Shown one piece after another: positions 1-7,598 of a stretch of DNA of 64,000 bases; position 1 is the stretch's first letter; the number at the start of each line of letters is the position of its first letter. Under the pieces are notes generated by a model. The model searched no databases, had not been told where the DNA came from, and worked only from the letters and a program-made list of their open reading frames with translations. The position numbers and the translations under genes were made by a program. Source of the DNA: an uncultured Lachnospiraceae bacterium (lineage in GTDB: Bacteria > Bacillota > Clostridia > Lachnospirales > Lachnospiraceae); NCBI GenBank assembly GCA_900315945.1, contig ONAZ01000001.1:1-64000 (forward strand), in the 5' to 3' direction.

Positions 1-247
1 GCAAGAGTGCCCACTCTTAAAATGGGCTAAGCTGTAGACGGTCTTCCTCTTCACAAGGTCAAGATGTGAATTCCACCATGAGTTATGATTCAGTTAAAAC
101 CCACCTCATAAACAGGTGGCCGTTACTGCCGCCGAGTGGCCGCTGGTTATCGCATCAGTGGCCGACGGGCGGCGCAAAATGCAGTATCATTATGTTCCAA
201 TGATGTAAATGGTCATTTTTTTGCTGTGAATGGCTAATTTTTACCGT
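1..247. other. Gene-poor left edge, possible end of an insertion sequence
   Basis: No complete gene is visible here. Positions 3-18 form a short hairpin (AAGAGTG, CC, CACTCTT) that may end a gene lying off the left edge; a short open frame runs from base 1 to a TAA at 28-30 but is too short to identify. The stretch is GC-richer at 115-175 than its surroundings and carries the GTGGCCG repeats listed separately. It lies just downstream of the relaxase stop codon at 248. The best guess, from the repeat pattern alone, is the terminal region of an IS21-type insertion sequence whose istA/istB genes lie outside the window. Confidence 0.35.
116..164. repeat. Three GTGGCCG direct repeats spaced 20 and 22 bp
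   Basis: GTGGCCG occurs at 116-122, 136-142 and 158-164, about two helical turns apart, in a locally GC-rich stretch. Spaced GTGGCC-type repeats near the termini are characteristic of IS21-family elements, where the transposase binds them. No transposase gene is in the window, so the assignment is by pattern only. Confidence 0.4.
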
Positions 248-1483
248 TTATCGTCTTCTTCCTCGCCTACGTTCCGGCTGTTCCAACTCCTTCAAAATAT
301 CCTCCGTTTCTACATTCTTATTCTTTAATTCCAGATATTCCTCAAACTTGATTTCGAAATCAAACAGTTCTTCCCATCCCGGATCACGTCTTGCAACAGT
401 ACCATCTGGGTTTGATGCAGTCAATCGACTTACCAATGCTCCAAAGCCTTTGACATCTTCATTGTTAATTGCAATCCTCATATCATTCGTAAGATATGAC
501 TCACAGGCCTTGTAATAACCAACAAGTTCTCTCCGCTTATCTTCGATATCTTTCTTTGGAATCAAGCCAAGTCGAATATTAATTTTTTCAATCCATTCAT
601 TTGCTTTCGCCTTCGCAGATTCGATAATGCTTGCAGCTTCTTTCTTTGCCTCTTCTAACTTTTCTTCTGCCTGCTTAATGAGACTCTGAAGATTACGAAG
701 AGTTCCCCTAAGTTCTTTTTCCTGAGTTTCCAATTTCTGAATCTCCTGCTTACGCATTTCTGCCTTATATTCAAGCACAGATAAACTGTCACGTTCCGGT
801 GTCTTTATCTCACCATCAACAACCAAACCTCTGCGGACACATATCTTTTTAAAATGCGCTCGTTCCATCTCCTTCCACTGCTTGGTGGCATTGTCTGTGC
901 ACTTCCCTGATGCATCCTTTTCATCCGGTCTTGGCGAATACTCACTACCGGTACGAACTGCAATCAAGTTGCGCATGGCTCTATCTAAAGAATTTCGCTT
1001 CTGTACCCCTGTCTTATATCCCTCCGCCACAGGGATATAGTCAAAATGCATATGCGGAGAAGCCTCATCCATATGGATATAAGCCCCTATAAGTTCCAAT
1101 CCGGGGTTTCTATCTTCGAACCCTTCGATGTATTCAAGAAGACATTTCTTTGCAATCTCACGCAATTCTGGATGCTCTATGAAGTCTTCCTGCTTACCCC
1201 ACTGAAGGACATCCTCGTAGAACTCCTTTTCTCCATTCTTCGAATTAAGGATGTGCGTGCGGTAGTCTTTAATCTGACGATCTTTACGTTTCTGCTTTGC
1301 ATTATACTCAGTAACCGCAGCATCAAAAATCCTATGATATGCCTGTACTATTGTTTCATCTTTCCAAACAATGTTTTGCTCTGTTCTGGACGCATCCACA
1401 TTGCTTGGCAATTTGCCCTCTCCGTAATTTCGGAGATTATGCTGTCTATTTCCTCTGCCCTGAGGCATTGATATTGAACCCAT
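248..1483 (-). CDS. MobV-family relaxase (Mob/Pre plasmid recombination enzyme)
   Basis: DNA-nicking relaxase that would start conjugative mobilization of the element at an oriT. The N-terminus shows the family pattern with HNLR near residue 15 followed by an Asn/Asp-rich stretch. The metal-binding motif is HMDEASPHMH at about residues 137-146, matching the HxDExxPHxH motif of MobV relaxases. Residues about 235-295 are a Lys/Glu-rich coiled coil, and the C-terminus is Arg-rich. At 411 aa it has a normal length. It is transcribed leftward, downstream of a 490-bp palindrome-rich intergenic region that is the natural place for oriT. The other genes of the element (ATPase, MobC-like, int, xis) lie on the same strand upstream. 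No conjugation channel genes are visible, so transfer would depend on a helper element. Confidence 0.9.
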   Translation of the reverse strand: MGSISMPQGRGNRQHNLRNYGEGKLPSNVDASRTEQNIVWKDETIVQAYHRIFDAAVTEYNAKQKRKDRQIKDYRTHILNSKNGEKEFYEDVLQWGKQEDFIEHPELREIAKKCLLEYIEGFEDRNPGLELIGAYIHMDEASPHMHFDYIPVAEGYKTGVQKRNSLDRAMRNLIAVRTGSEYSPRPDEKDASGKCTDNATKQWKEMERAHFKKICVRRGLVVDGEIKTPERDSLSVLEYKAEMRKQEIQKLETQEKELRGTLRNLQSLIKQAEEKLEEAKKEAASIIESAKAKANEWIEKINIRLGLIPKKDIEDKRRELVGYYKACESYLTNDMRIAINNEDVKGFGALVSRLTASNPDGTVARRDPGWEELFDFEIKFEEYLELKNKNVETEDILKELEQPERRRGRRR

Positions 1484-1549
1484 TTTTTAATCTCCTTTCC
1501 AACTTCTGCTCCACTGGAGTAAAAGTGTATTTTTTCTGCTAATGCCTTT

Positions 1550-1570
1550 GTTACTTTCGGCGAAAGTAAC
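1550..1570. repeat. Perfect 10-bp-arm palindrome upstream of the relaxase
   Basis: GTTACTTTCG at 1550-1559 and CGAAAGTAAC at 1561-1570 are exact reverse complements around a single G. It lies 67 bp upstream of the relaxase start. It could be a relaxase or repressor site; it has no T-tract, so it is not an obvious terminator. Confidence 0.5.
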
Positions 1571-1927
1571 GCCTTATGACTTTTGACACTTCGTATCAAA
1601 AGACGGCGCTCTTCGAGGACTCCTTTGCGGAGTGCAGTCATTCGCCATGACAGGCATCTCATAAGGGCTTTGCCCTTGCCGATGGCTTACCCAATCTCTC
1701 AGGGCTCTGCCCCGGCGATGCCATCCCCGGTCTCATCGGGAGTTACACTCCCAAGGCGACGCCTTTCCCTTGTAGAACCTTGTCGCAAATAAATCCTCAC
1801 CGGATATATTTGCACCTGCGGTTTCAAAAATAGTCATTTCGACGTCACATAACGCCTCGACCTGACGTCATTATGACGCCCCCCAATATATGGCAACTGA
1901 CAATCACTTCTCCCTTGATGAAATACT

Positions 1928-1950
1928 ACAAGTGCGTGCCACGCACTTGT
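1928..1950. repeat. Perfect 11-bp-arm palindrome, oriT-type inverted repeat candidate
   Basis: ACAAGTGCGTG at 1928-1938 and CACGCACTTGT at 1940-1950 are exact reverse complements around one C, next to the AT-rich TATATA. An inverted repeat beside an AT-rich nick region is typical of MobV oriT sites. It also lies just downstream of the 79-aa gene ending at 1974, but lacks a T-run, which argues against a terminator. Confidence 0.45.
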
Positions 1951-1973
1951 TATATACAGCCAAGGAAAAATAG

Positions 1974-2213
1974 TTACCATCGGAACGATGGGTGTATTCC
2001 CTTCGCATCCAAATACTCCTGTCTTGCCTTTTCACGTTCCTCTGCCGTTGGTGCTGTTTTATATTTTGTGTAATTCTCATGCATAACCAAGAGTTCAAGT
2101 TTCTCGTTTAATGCTTTCCTAATCTCTGGTTCTTTCTCATAATCTTCAAATTCAAAATATGAAAACAAATCTAAAAACAATTTTTGCGATATCATTATTT
2201 TTCGTTCTTTCAT
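1974..2213 (-). CDS. Small acidic protein of the mobile element, unknown function
   Basis: 79-aa soluble protein, strongly helical and charged, with no membrane segment or recognised motif. The start was set at the ATG at 2213 because GGAGG lies 6 nt upstream; longer frames would run into the ATPase gene. The N-terminal third (LFLDLFSYFEFEDYE) is hydrophobic-acidic and the C-terminal half is rich in Glu, Ala and Lys. It lies between the ATPase gene and the oriT candidate region, and an iteron-like repeat array fills the gap to the ATPase. The context suggests an accessory or regulatory role in replication or mobilization of the element, but nothing in the protein proves it. Confidence 0.65.
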   Translation of the reverse strand: MKERKIMISQKLFLDLFSYFEFEDYEKEPEIRKALNEKLELLVMHENYTKYKTAPTAEEREKARQEYLDAKGIHPSFRW

Positions 2214-2231
2214 CTTCAACCTCCAAATGAA

Positions 2232-2292
2232 GATTGCAAGGTTGCAAGGATGCAATGTTATATACACTTTGCAATCTTGCATTCTTGCATCC
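2232..2292. repeat. Iteron-like array: three 8-bp repeats facing three inverted copies
   Basis: GATTGCAA, GGTTGCAA and GGATGCAA follow each other without gaps at 2232-2255. After a 13-bp AT-rich spacer come TTGCAATC, TTGCATTC and TTGCATCC at 2269-2292, which are inverted copies of the same 8-bp unit. The array lies entirely between the ATPase stop (2296) and the 79-aa gene start (2213). The two halves could pair imperfectly into a hairpin. The regular 8-bp phasing looks more like a protein-binding or origin array than a terminator. Confidence 0.6.
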
Positions 2293-2295
2293 TTC

Positions 2296-3243
2296 CTAAA
2301 AACCCCAATACCATTTATCTCCGGTTTTTGTTGCCGTAACATTAAGTTCCTCTTTTGCGGTAAACAACGTTCTTTTCTTAATCCCTTCTGCCTCTGCAGC
2401 TTCAAAAATTTCTGTACTTGGTTTTGGACCATCCGTCAGATATTTTGCCAAGAACTCTTTTGCCGAAGTTAATTTGGTTACTTTCTGGTCTCCACTTAGG
2501 AGATCATCCACAGAAATATCAATTACACCTTCCCACGCAAATCCATTCTCTTTGTCTAAACGAAATGCAATTGAATCTCCCTCTGGTGCTAGACTGCTCT
2601 TATCGTGCGCAATTACTCTGCAGGTAGGATCATCTTTGATTCTCCCAACTATAAGTACACTTCTTGCTGTAGCCTGAAAGTCGATAGAACCAAGCCCTCT
2701 ATACGTTGATTTAGAACCACTTGCTTTGTTCATATGACCAATAAGAATGATTGCACAACTATATTTCTCTGCTATGTCTCCCAATCGCTTCATAACCGGA
2801 CGAATCTCGTTTGCCCTATGCATATCTACATTCGCTCCAAGATACGCCTGTATTGGATCAAGAATAACTAATTTAGCACCTGTTTCTTTTATAGCCTCCT
2901 CAATACGTTCATCAGACATACATAAGCCCTGTTCAGATTCATCTATCACAAGAACTTTGGAACAATCTGCCCCCGCAGCTTCCAAGCGCGGTTTTACAGT
3001 ATCAGCCAGACCATCCTCCGCAGTCTGATAAATCACATTAATTGGTTCTCTCTCCTGCTCATCTTCCGGAAGTTTCTCCCCTTTAGTAAGAAGTGCGGTC
3101 AACTGTAATACTGCCGTTGTCTTTCCCTCTCCGGGATCACCCTGTATAATCGTTAGTTTTCCAAGCGGTATATATGGATACCAAAGAAATTCCACCTTCT
3201 TACTTTCCACATCCGCCATATTAATAATTTTTAAGTTTTCCAT
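2296..3243 (-). CDS. RecA-fold AAA ATPase, RepA-like helicase of the mobile element
   Basis: 315-aa ATPase of the type found with plasmid and integrative-element replication or mobilization modules (AAA_25 / RepA-like group). The Walker A motif is GDPGEGKTT at about residues 35-43, and a Walker B strand ending in LVILDP lies near residue 128. A later GHMNKASGSK segment resembles the sensor loop of hexameric RepA-type helicases. The C-terminal about 70 residues look like a small winged-helix domain (KEFLAKYLTDGPKPSTEIF). It sits between the MobC-like protein and the iteron-like array. Replication of the excised circle is the likely role, but a mobilization ATPase is also possible. Confidence 0.75.
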   Translation of the reverse strand: MENLKIINMADVESKKVEFLWYPYIPLGKLTIIQGDPGEGKTTAVLQLTALLTKGEKLPEDEQEREPINVIYQTAEDGLADTVKPRLEAAGADCSKVLVIDESEQGLCMSDERIEEAIKETGAKLVILDPIQAYLGANVDMHRANEIRPVMKRLGDIAEKYSCAIILIGHMNKASGSKSTYRGLGSIDFQATARSVLIVGRIKDDPTCRVIAHDKSSLAPEGDSIAFRLDKENGFAWEGVIDISVDDLLSGDQKVTKLTSAKEFLAKYLTDGPKPSTEIFEAAEAEGIKKRTLFTAKEELNVTATKTGDKWYWGF

Positions 3244-3308
3244 TTTTTGTTATTCCTGCCTTTCTCATAAATAGATTGATAGCCGGAATAACCTCTGCTA
3301 TAATGACC

Positions 3309-3353
3309 TTATCAATAGAGTCCGCAGAGATTATGCGGTTATCACTAGAGTCC
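3309..3353. repeat. 15-bp direct repeat pair with 30-bp period
   Basis: TTATCAATAGAGTCC at 3309-3323 and TTATCACTAGAGTCC at 3339-3353 match at 14 of 15 positions and lie exactly 30 bp apart. They fall in the 125-bp gap between the MobC-like gene and the ATPase gene, so they may be binding sites for the ribbon-helix-helix protein encoded next door or for the ATPase. Confidence 0.5.
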
Positions 3354-3368
3354 TTTCGGTTGCCGCCG

Positions 3369-3701
3369 TTAGGATTCTTTTTCGTTTTTAAATGCTTCTA
3401 ATATTTCCAACATCGTCCGAATTGGTGTTAGGAGTTCTTCATCCATCTCATCAATCGAATTAAGCCTCATAAGTTCCTCTTGAATGTGAATTAAATCATT
3501 TTGAAATTGCACCATCATCATCGGATTTCCTTTTGCCACCACTCTCTGATAGAGAGCACTTTCCACCAGATAATCTTGTTTTGTTCTGGCACCACAAAGG
3601 CGCACTCTATCATCAAGTTCTAAAGCCTCCTCCGGGGACATCCGAAATGCAACGATTTTATTTCTCCATCTACCCTTTTTATCTTTTATCTTCTCCGACA
3701 T
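3369..3701 (-). CDS. Ribbon-helix-helix mobilization protein, MobC-like
   Basis: 110-aa protein with a basic N-terminus and a ribbon-helix-helix-like start (KIVAFRMSPEEALELDDRV, about residues 15-33), as in MobC-type relaxosome accessory proteins that bind near oriT and help the relaxase. The ATG at 3701 was chosen because AGAGG lies 9 nt upstream; a longer frame reads back into the integrase gene. The gene overlaps the integrase 3' end by 23 bp, which implies co-transcription with xis and int. The mid-region contains the LCGARTKQDYLVESAL stretch seen in this family. The family call is by pattern. Confidence 0.7.
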   Translation of the reverse strand: MSEKIKDKKGRWRNKIVAFRMSPEEALELDDRVRLCGARTKQDYLVESALYQRVVAKGNPMMMVQFQNDLIHIQEELMRLNSIDEMDEELLTPIRTMLEILEAFKNEKES

Positions 3702-4782
3702 TGAAATAATCCTCTCTTTCATCAGATAGTTTCTGAGCCATCTTAATCTGCTCCCCTGGGAACATATGCGCATATCGATAAGTTACTCTGATACTTTCAT
3801 GTCCCATACGTTTTGCAATAGCCACCGCATCAAATCCCATATTTATTAAAAGTGACACATGGCTGTGACGAAGATCATGTACACGAATGCGCTTAACACC
3901 TGACTGTTTGCAACCTCGATCCATCTCATGATGAAACTTTCCCTTCGACATATTGCTAAAAATACGCTGATTATTTTTAACTCCATAAAGCATACCAATA
4001 TATGTCTTTACTTCTTCTGCGACGAAATCTGGCATTGCAATAATACGGTTACTGTTTGCAGTTTTTGGTGTCGTGATTACATCCCTGCCCTTTAACTTCT
4101 GATAAGACTTGTTGACTCGAACCTCTAATTTTTCAAAGTCAAAATCCGAAGGAGTCAATGCTAAACACTCACCCATACGAAGACCACACCAATAAAGAAT
4201 TTCAAACGCTACATAAGATTCCTGCTTGTCCGCAATCGCCTGCGAAAACGTGAGGTACTCTTCTTTCGTCCAGAACTTCATCTCCACCTTTTCATCCTGC
4301 TTAAAACTTCCCGCCTGATGGATAGGATTGATTCTTAAGCCATATAACTTACAGGCATGATTAAAAATACAACTAAGCTGCGCCTGACAAGATTTCAAAT
4401 ATGTCTGTGCAAACTTGCCATTTTTGCCGTTCTCCAATCCAAGCATTTCATTCTGCCACTTAATAATGTCTGTAGCTCTAATCTCATTAATCTTACGATT
4501 CTCAAAGTACGGCAATATCCTTGTCTTAATAATGGCTTCCTTTGTAATCCAAGTACTCATTTTTACCTGGGGTTTCTTATCTTTTTCGTAGAGTTCATAA
4601 AACTCACCGAATGTCATATCAAGATCTCCTGCCTCCTTCACTCTAAAAGATGCCTCCCATTCCACGGCTTCTTTTCTTGTGGCAAAGCCACGCCTTGTAG
4701 TACGTTTTGTCTTCCCCGTCCAATCCTTGTAATAAACGGAGGAATACCACGTACCATATTTTTTGTCCTTATAAACTGGCAT
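3679..4782 (-). CDS. int: Tyrosine recombinase integrase, Tn916-like
   Basis: Site-specific recombinase that integrates and excises the element. At 367 aa it has an N-terminal arm-binding domain (about 1-60), a SAM-like core-binding domain (about 55-155) and a catalytic domain. The catalytic residues are visible: Arg202 in GLRMGE, Lys240 in TPKT, His302 and Arg305 in HDLRHSH, His328 in GHES, and the nucleophile Tyr337 in TYRYAHM. An AAAGGAGG site precedes the ATG. The 59-aa excisionase gene lies 16 bp upstream on the same strand, giving a classical xis-int pair. The three-domain plan is that of Tn916-type integrases. The enzyme looks intact. Confidence 0.93.
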   Translation of the reverse strand: MPVYKDKKYGTWYSSVYYKDWTGKTKRTTRRGFATRKEAVEWEASFRVKEAGDLDMTFGEFYELYEKDKKPQVKMSTWITKEAIIKTRILPYFENRKINEIRATDIIKWQNEMLGLENGKNGKFAQTYLKSCQAQLSCIFNHACKLYGLRINPIHQAGSFKQDEKVEMKFWTKEEYLTFSQAIADKQESYVAFEILYWCGLRMGECLALTPSDFDFEKLEVRVNKSYQKLKGRDVITTPKTANSNRIIAMPDFVAEEVKTYIGMLYGVKNNQRIFSNMSKGKFHHEMDRGCKQSGVKRIRVHDLRHSHVSLLINMGFDAVAIAKRMGHESIRVTYRYAHMFPGEQIKMAQKLSDEREDYFNVGEDKR

Positions 4783-4798
4783 TGCTATCCTCCTTTCT

Positions 4799-4978
4799 CT
4801 ACGCTACGCCATAGAACTTTTCTTTGAAGTACTGTCTGCTTACCTTACCGGCTACAACGATATATCCCTTGGAGTTAAGTTCTTCATTTAACTTGCGGAT
4901 AATCTTATAAGCATGAGCCTTTGAGCAACCAAGTATTTCAGCCACTTCATCAACTGTCATAAACACCTTCTCATCCAT
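4799..4978 (-). CDS. xis: Excisionase-type small helix-turn-helix protein
   Basis: 59-aa protein read from the ATG at 4978, with AAAGGAGG 8 nt upstream. Residues about 7-30 (MTVDEVAEILGCSKAHAYKI) form a MerR/excisionase-type winged helix, followed by KLNEELNSKGY and a basic C-terminus ending GVA. Size, fold and position 16 bp upstream of the integrase match excisionases of Tn916-like elements, which bend the attachment site and set the direction of recombination. The last codons overlap an AGTACTGTCTGCT motif that recurs in inverted form at the end of the element. Confidence 0.85.
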   Translation of the reverse strand: MDEKVFMTVDEVAEILGCSKAHAYKIIRKLNEELNSKGYIVVAGKVSRQYFKEKFYGVA

Positions 4979-5010
4979 ATGCTCTTCCTCCTTTCATTGA
5001 ATAATTGCAA

Positions 5011-5126
5011 TATTAACATTTTTGTTAACCTGTTAATTGTATTGTAATCACCTCTTTTCTATTTGTCAATAACAAATATGTTAACATAACAAATTTGTTG
5101 TATTTCTATTATTCATATGGTACACT
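5011..5126. promoter_or_regulatory. Divergent control region of xis-int and the XRE regulator
   Basis: The 203-bp gap holds clustered palindromes built from GTTAAC / AACAAAT units: TTAACA TTTT TGTTAA at 5013-5028, TATGTTAACATA at 5077-5088 and AACAAATTTGTT at 5088-5099. A plausible rightward promoter overlaps the last one (TTGTAT at 5098-5103, 17 bp, TACACT at 5121-5126). Operators over the -35 of a divergent regulator gene suggest that the XRE protein represses itself and possibly xis-int. Confidence 0.55.
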
Positions 5127-5181
5127 TATAGACGTAATCTGCAGAAAGTTTACAAATAAATTTTAAAAAGAGGTTTTTGCT

Positions 5182-5757
5182 ATGAATATAGGAAAGAAAA
5201 TCCAGATACTTAGAAAGTTCAGAGGGTTAACTCAAGCAGAACTCGGCATAGCCCTTGGCTTTAAGCCTGAAGCAGCTGCCAACAGAATTACCCAATACGA
5301 AACAAGTTATCGTGTTCCTAAAGAAGATGCTCTTACACAAATGGCAGAAGTCCTTAAGGTTAGCAAATACAACTTCATCGAAACAGATGATACCGCCTGC
5401 GACTTCATACTTACACTCTTTTGGCTTGATCCACTTGAAGAAGGCGAACCTCTTATAGTTCCTTGGCTTCTTCATGGTCAAGAAGATGATAGTCGAGGAA
5501 TGTCTATCCTACCTCGTTGGGCAGCTTTAACCACTGCTTTTTATAACGAATATTCTGAAATGCCTAGACCATTTATTGAATTACGAGATGATTCTATAAA
5601 TAGTTATCTGGCTGAATGGAATCGCATCCGAACATATCTGTCGGAAGAAAAGATTAGCAAAGATGAATATTTAGATTGGAAATTTAACTGGTATGAGCGA
5701 AAGTGTGATCCCGATAGAAGAATCAAATATACCATGTCTGAAATGTTCCAAAAATAG
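5182..5757 (+). CDS. XRE-family regulator of the mobile element
   Basis: 191-aa protein with an N-terminal Cro/C1-type helix-turn-helix (about residues 5-62: IQILRKFRGLTQAELGIALG, then ITQYETSYRVPKEDAL) and a C-terminal region of about 130 residues with no recognised domain. GAGG precedes the ATG. It is divergent from xis-int across the palindrome-rich control region, so it most likely represses excision or controls its own promoter. The C-terminal part, rich in Trp and acidic residues (SEEKISKDEYLDWKFNWYER), may sense a signal. It is the last gene of the element before guaA. Confidence 0.8.
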   Translation: MNIGKKIQILRKFRGLTQAELGIALGFKPEAAANRITQYETSYRVPKEDALTQMAEVLKVSKYNFIETDDTACDFILTLFWLDPLEEGEPLIVPWLLHGQEDDSRGMSILPRWAALTTAFYNEYSEMPRPFIELRDDSINSYLAEWNRIRTYLSEEKISKDEYLDWKFNWYERKCDPDRRIKYTMSEMFQK

Positions 5758-5780
5758 CAGACAGTACTGCAACAGTACTT
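5756..5780. repeat. Inverted repeats at the guaA-side end of the element
   Basis: AGTACTG CAA CAGTACT at 5763-5779 is a perfect 7-bp-arm repeat directly after the XRE stop. AGCAGACAGTACT at 5756-5768 is also the exact reverse complement of 4828-4840 inside the end of xis, and ACAGTACTT at 5772-5780 is the reverse complement of 4827-4835. Three related copies on both sides of the recombination module suggest integrase arm or excisionase binding sites. Confidence 0.45.
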
Positions 5781-5788
5781 TGAGAAAA

Positions 5789-5835
5789 AGTAAAAGCCGT
5801 GAAACCCTTTATTTAAAAGGTCTCACGGCTATTTG
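5789..5835 (-). terminator. Rho-independent terminator of guaA
   Basis: AGCCGTGA at 5795-5802 pairs with TCACGGCT at 5823-5830; inside it CCTTT and AAAGG can also pair. On the minus strand the stem is followed by TTTTACTTTTTC, as expected for transcription leaving guaA. On the plus strand it is followed only by ATTT. Confidence 0.8.
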
Positions 5836-5840
5836 CTCGC

Positions 5841-7559
5841 TTACTCCATCTCTATCGTTCCTGGCGGTTTACTCGTCAAATCATACATTACTCTATTAAC
5901 GCCTCTTACTTCATTAATAATTCGAGACATTACCTTCTGCAATACTTCAAATGGTATCTGGGCAGCTTCTGCTGTCATGAAGTCAATTGTCTTCACCGCG
6001 CGAAGTGCAATGGCGTAGTCATAGGTTCTCTCATCACCCATTACTCCTACTGATTGCATATTAGTAAGAGCCGCAAAGTATTGATCTGGCATCCATGGTG
6101 GATTATTGCTATATGCATAGTCAAATCTTTCCTGTACTGTTGCATTATCACTTAATGCAATACCCTCGCCGGACTCAGCTCTTTTTCTTTTCCACTCTTC
6201 TGCTGCAAGAGCTACTTCTTCTCTATAGATAAAGTCTGCATCCTGAACAATTCTAACCTTATCTGCGCTGACTTCGCCAATAATTCTTATACCAAGTCCT
6301 GGACCTGGGAATGGTTGACGAAATACCAGATATTCTGGTAGTCCCAGCTCTAAACCAGCCTTTCTTACTTCGTCCTTGAACAGATTGCGAAGTGGTTCAA
6401 CTATCTCCTTAAAATCAACAAAGTCAGGAAGTCCTCCCACGTTGTGATGAGACTTAATTACTGCCGACTCACCACCAAGTCCTGATTCTACAACATCAGG
6501 ATATATTGTTCCCTGAGCCAGAAAATCTACCTTACCGATTTTCTTAGCTTCTTCTTCGAATACGCGAATGAATTCTTCTCCAATAATTTTACGTTTACGC
6601 TCAGGTTCAGATACGCCTTCTAACTTCTTATAGTATCTCTCAGCCGCATTTACACGGACAAAGTTAATATCGAAATCTCCTGATGGGCCAAACACTGACT
6701 CAACCTCATCTCCTTCATTCTTACGAAGAAGACCATGGTCAACGAATACACATGTAAGCTGTGAGCCAACTGCCTTGGCAAGAAGTGCAGCAAGAACGGA
6801 TGAATCCACACCGCCTGATAATGCAAGAAGTACCTTGCCATCTCCAACCTGGTCTCGAATCTCCTTAATAGAATTCTCAACAAATGAATCCATTCTCCAG
6901 CTTCCTTCACAGCCGCAGATATTTCTTACGAAATTATATAATATCTTCGTACCTTCAGCTGTATGCAAAACCTCAGGATGAAACTGGATTGCATAGAGGG
7001 AATCCTCTACATTCTCGCATGCTGCCACAGGACAGTCTGCAGTATGGGCCACAGACTTGAAACCTGGTGCCATCTTAGATATGTAATCAAAATGACTCAT
7101 CCATACGATAGTTTCATTTACATTTTCAGCATGATCGCTTGTAAATGTCTCAGCATAAGCCCCATTATATACTCCCGAAGACGCACTCTTTTGTCCAACA
7201 CCCTGAAACAGCATTGATGTCGGATTAACGAAAGTATTTGTCTTACCATATTCCCTATTATCTGCCTTCTCAACAGTTCCTCCAAGGACATGCTGCATCA
7301 ATTGAGCACCATAACACAGTCCAAGTATTGGGACACCTATCTGGAATAATTCCTTGGTACATGTTGGGGAGTCAGCCTCATAACAACTGTTAGGACCACC
7401 TGTTAATATGATTCCTTTAGGCTTCATCTTCTTAAGCACTTCAAGGTCAGTTTTGTAAGAATATATCTCACAATACACGTTGCACTCTCTGACACGACGA
7501 GCCACGAGCTGATTGTACTGTCCTCCAAAATCTATAACTATAACTTTTTCCTGTTCCAT
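5841..7559 (-). CDS. guaA: GMP synthase (glutamine-hydrolysing)
   Basis: Converts XMP to GMP using glutamine and ATP, the last step of guanine nucleotide synthesis, in the cytosol. The N-terminal class I glutamine amidotransferase domain carries the nucleophile Cys82 in LGLCYGAQL and the FHPEV motif near residue 193. The ATP pyrophosphatase domain has the P-loop LSGGVDSSV near residue 245, and the C-terminal dimerization domain ends in the conserved KPPGTIEME. At 572 aa it is longer than the usual 510-525. The excess lies in an insertion near residues 115-150 ([16 protein letters not shown]) and one near 460-500 ([15 protein letters not shown], then NNPPWMP). The 3' end of guaA is a known integration target of tyrosine recombinases, and here the mobile element begins just beyond it. 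Confidence 0.95.
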   Translation of the reverse strand: MEQEKVIVIDFGGQYNQLVARRVRECNVYCEIYSYKTDLEVLKKMKPKGIILTGGPNSCYEADSPTCTKELFQIGVPILGLCYGAQLMQHVLGGTVEKADNREYGKTNTFVNPTSMLFQGVGQKSASSGVYNGAYAETFTSDHAENVNETIVWMSHFDYISKMAPGFKSVAHTADCPVAACENVEDSLYAIQFHPEVLHTAEGTKILYNFVRNICGCEGSWRMDSFVENSIKEIRDQVGDGKVLLALSGGVDSSVLAALLAKAVGSQLTCVFVDHGLLRKNEGDEVESVFGPSGDFDINFVRVNAAERYYKKLEGVSEPERKRKIIGEEFIRVFEEEAKKIGKVDFLAQGTIYPDVVESGLGGESAVIKSHHNVGGLPDFVDFKEIVEPLRNLFKDEVRKAGLELGLPEYLVFRQPFPGPGLGIRIIGEVSADKVRIVQDADFIYREEVALAAEEWKRKRAESGEGIALSDNATVQERFDYAYSNNPPWMPDQYFAALTNMQSVGVMGDERTYDYAIALRAVKTIDFMTAEAAQIPFEVLQKVMSRIINEVRGVNRVMYDLTSKPPGTIEME

Positions 7560-7598
7560 ATTCTCTATTAATCCCTTCTTCGTATTTCATAGCCTAAT

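Larger units (their letters stand above)
1484..1973. other. 490-bp palindrome array, candidate oriT region of the mobile element
   Basis: No coding region is convincing here. The stretch is packed with short inverted repeats: 1550-1570, 1580-1602 (CTTTTGA / TCAAAAG), 1619-1633 (ACTCC / GGAGT), 1663-1677 (AAGGGC TTT GCCCTT), 1702-1712 (GGGC TCT GCCC), 1738-1752 (GGGAGT TAC ACTCCC), 1753-1765 (AAGGCG A CGCCTT), two GACGTCA copies at 1841-1847 and 1864-1870, and 1928-1950. It sits directly upstream of the relaxase gene, the usual oriT position for MobV relaxases. The nick site cannot be placed from sequence alone. Confidence 0.55.

Noticed and set aside
910..1542. Several plus-strand open frames across the relaxase gene
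   Set aside because: They lie antisense to a gene with clear family motifs, lack ribosome binding sites and show no recognizable domains.
1583..1792. Plus-strand frame of 69 codons in the palindrome array
   Set aside because: It is made of the inverted repeats and has no RBS; the DNA structure explains the openness.
4357..4827. 156-codon plus-strand frame opposite int and xis
   Set aside because: Shadow of the integrase, no RBS, Cys/Phe-rich composition typical of antisense frames.
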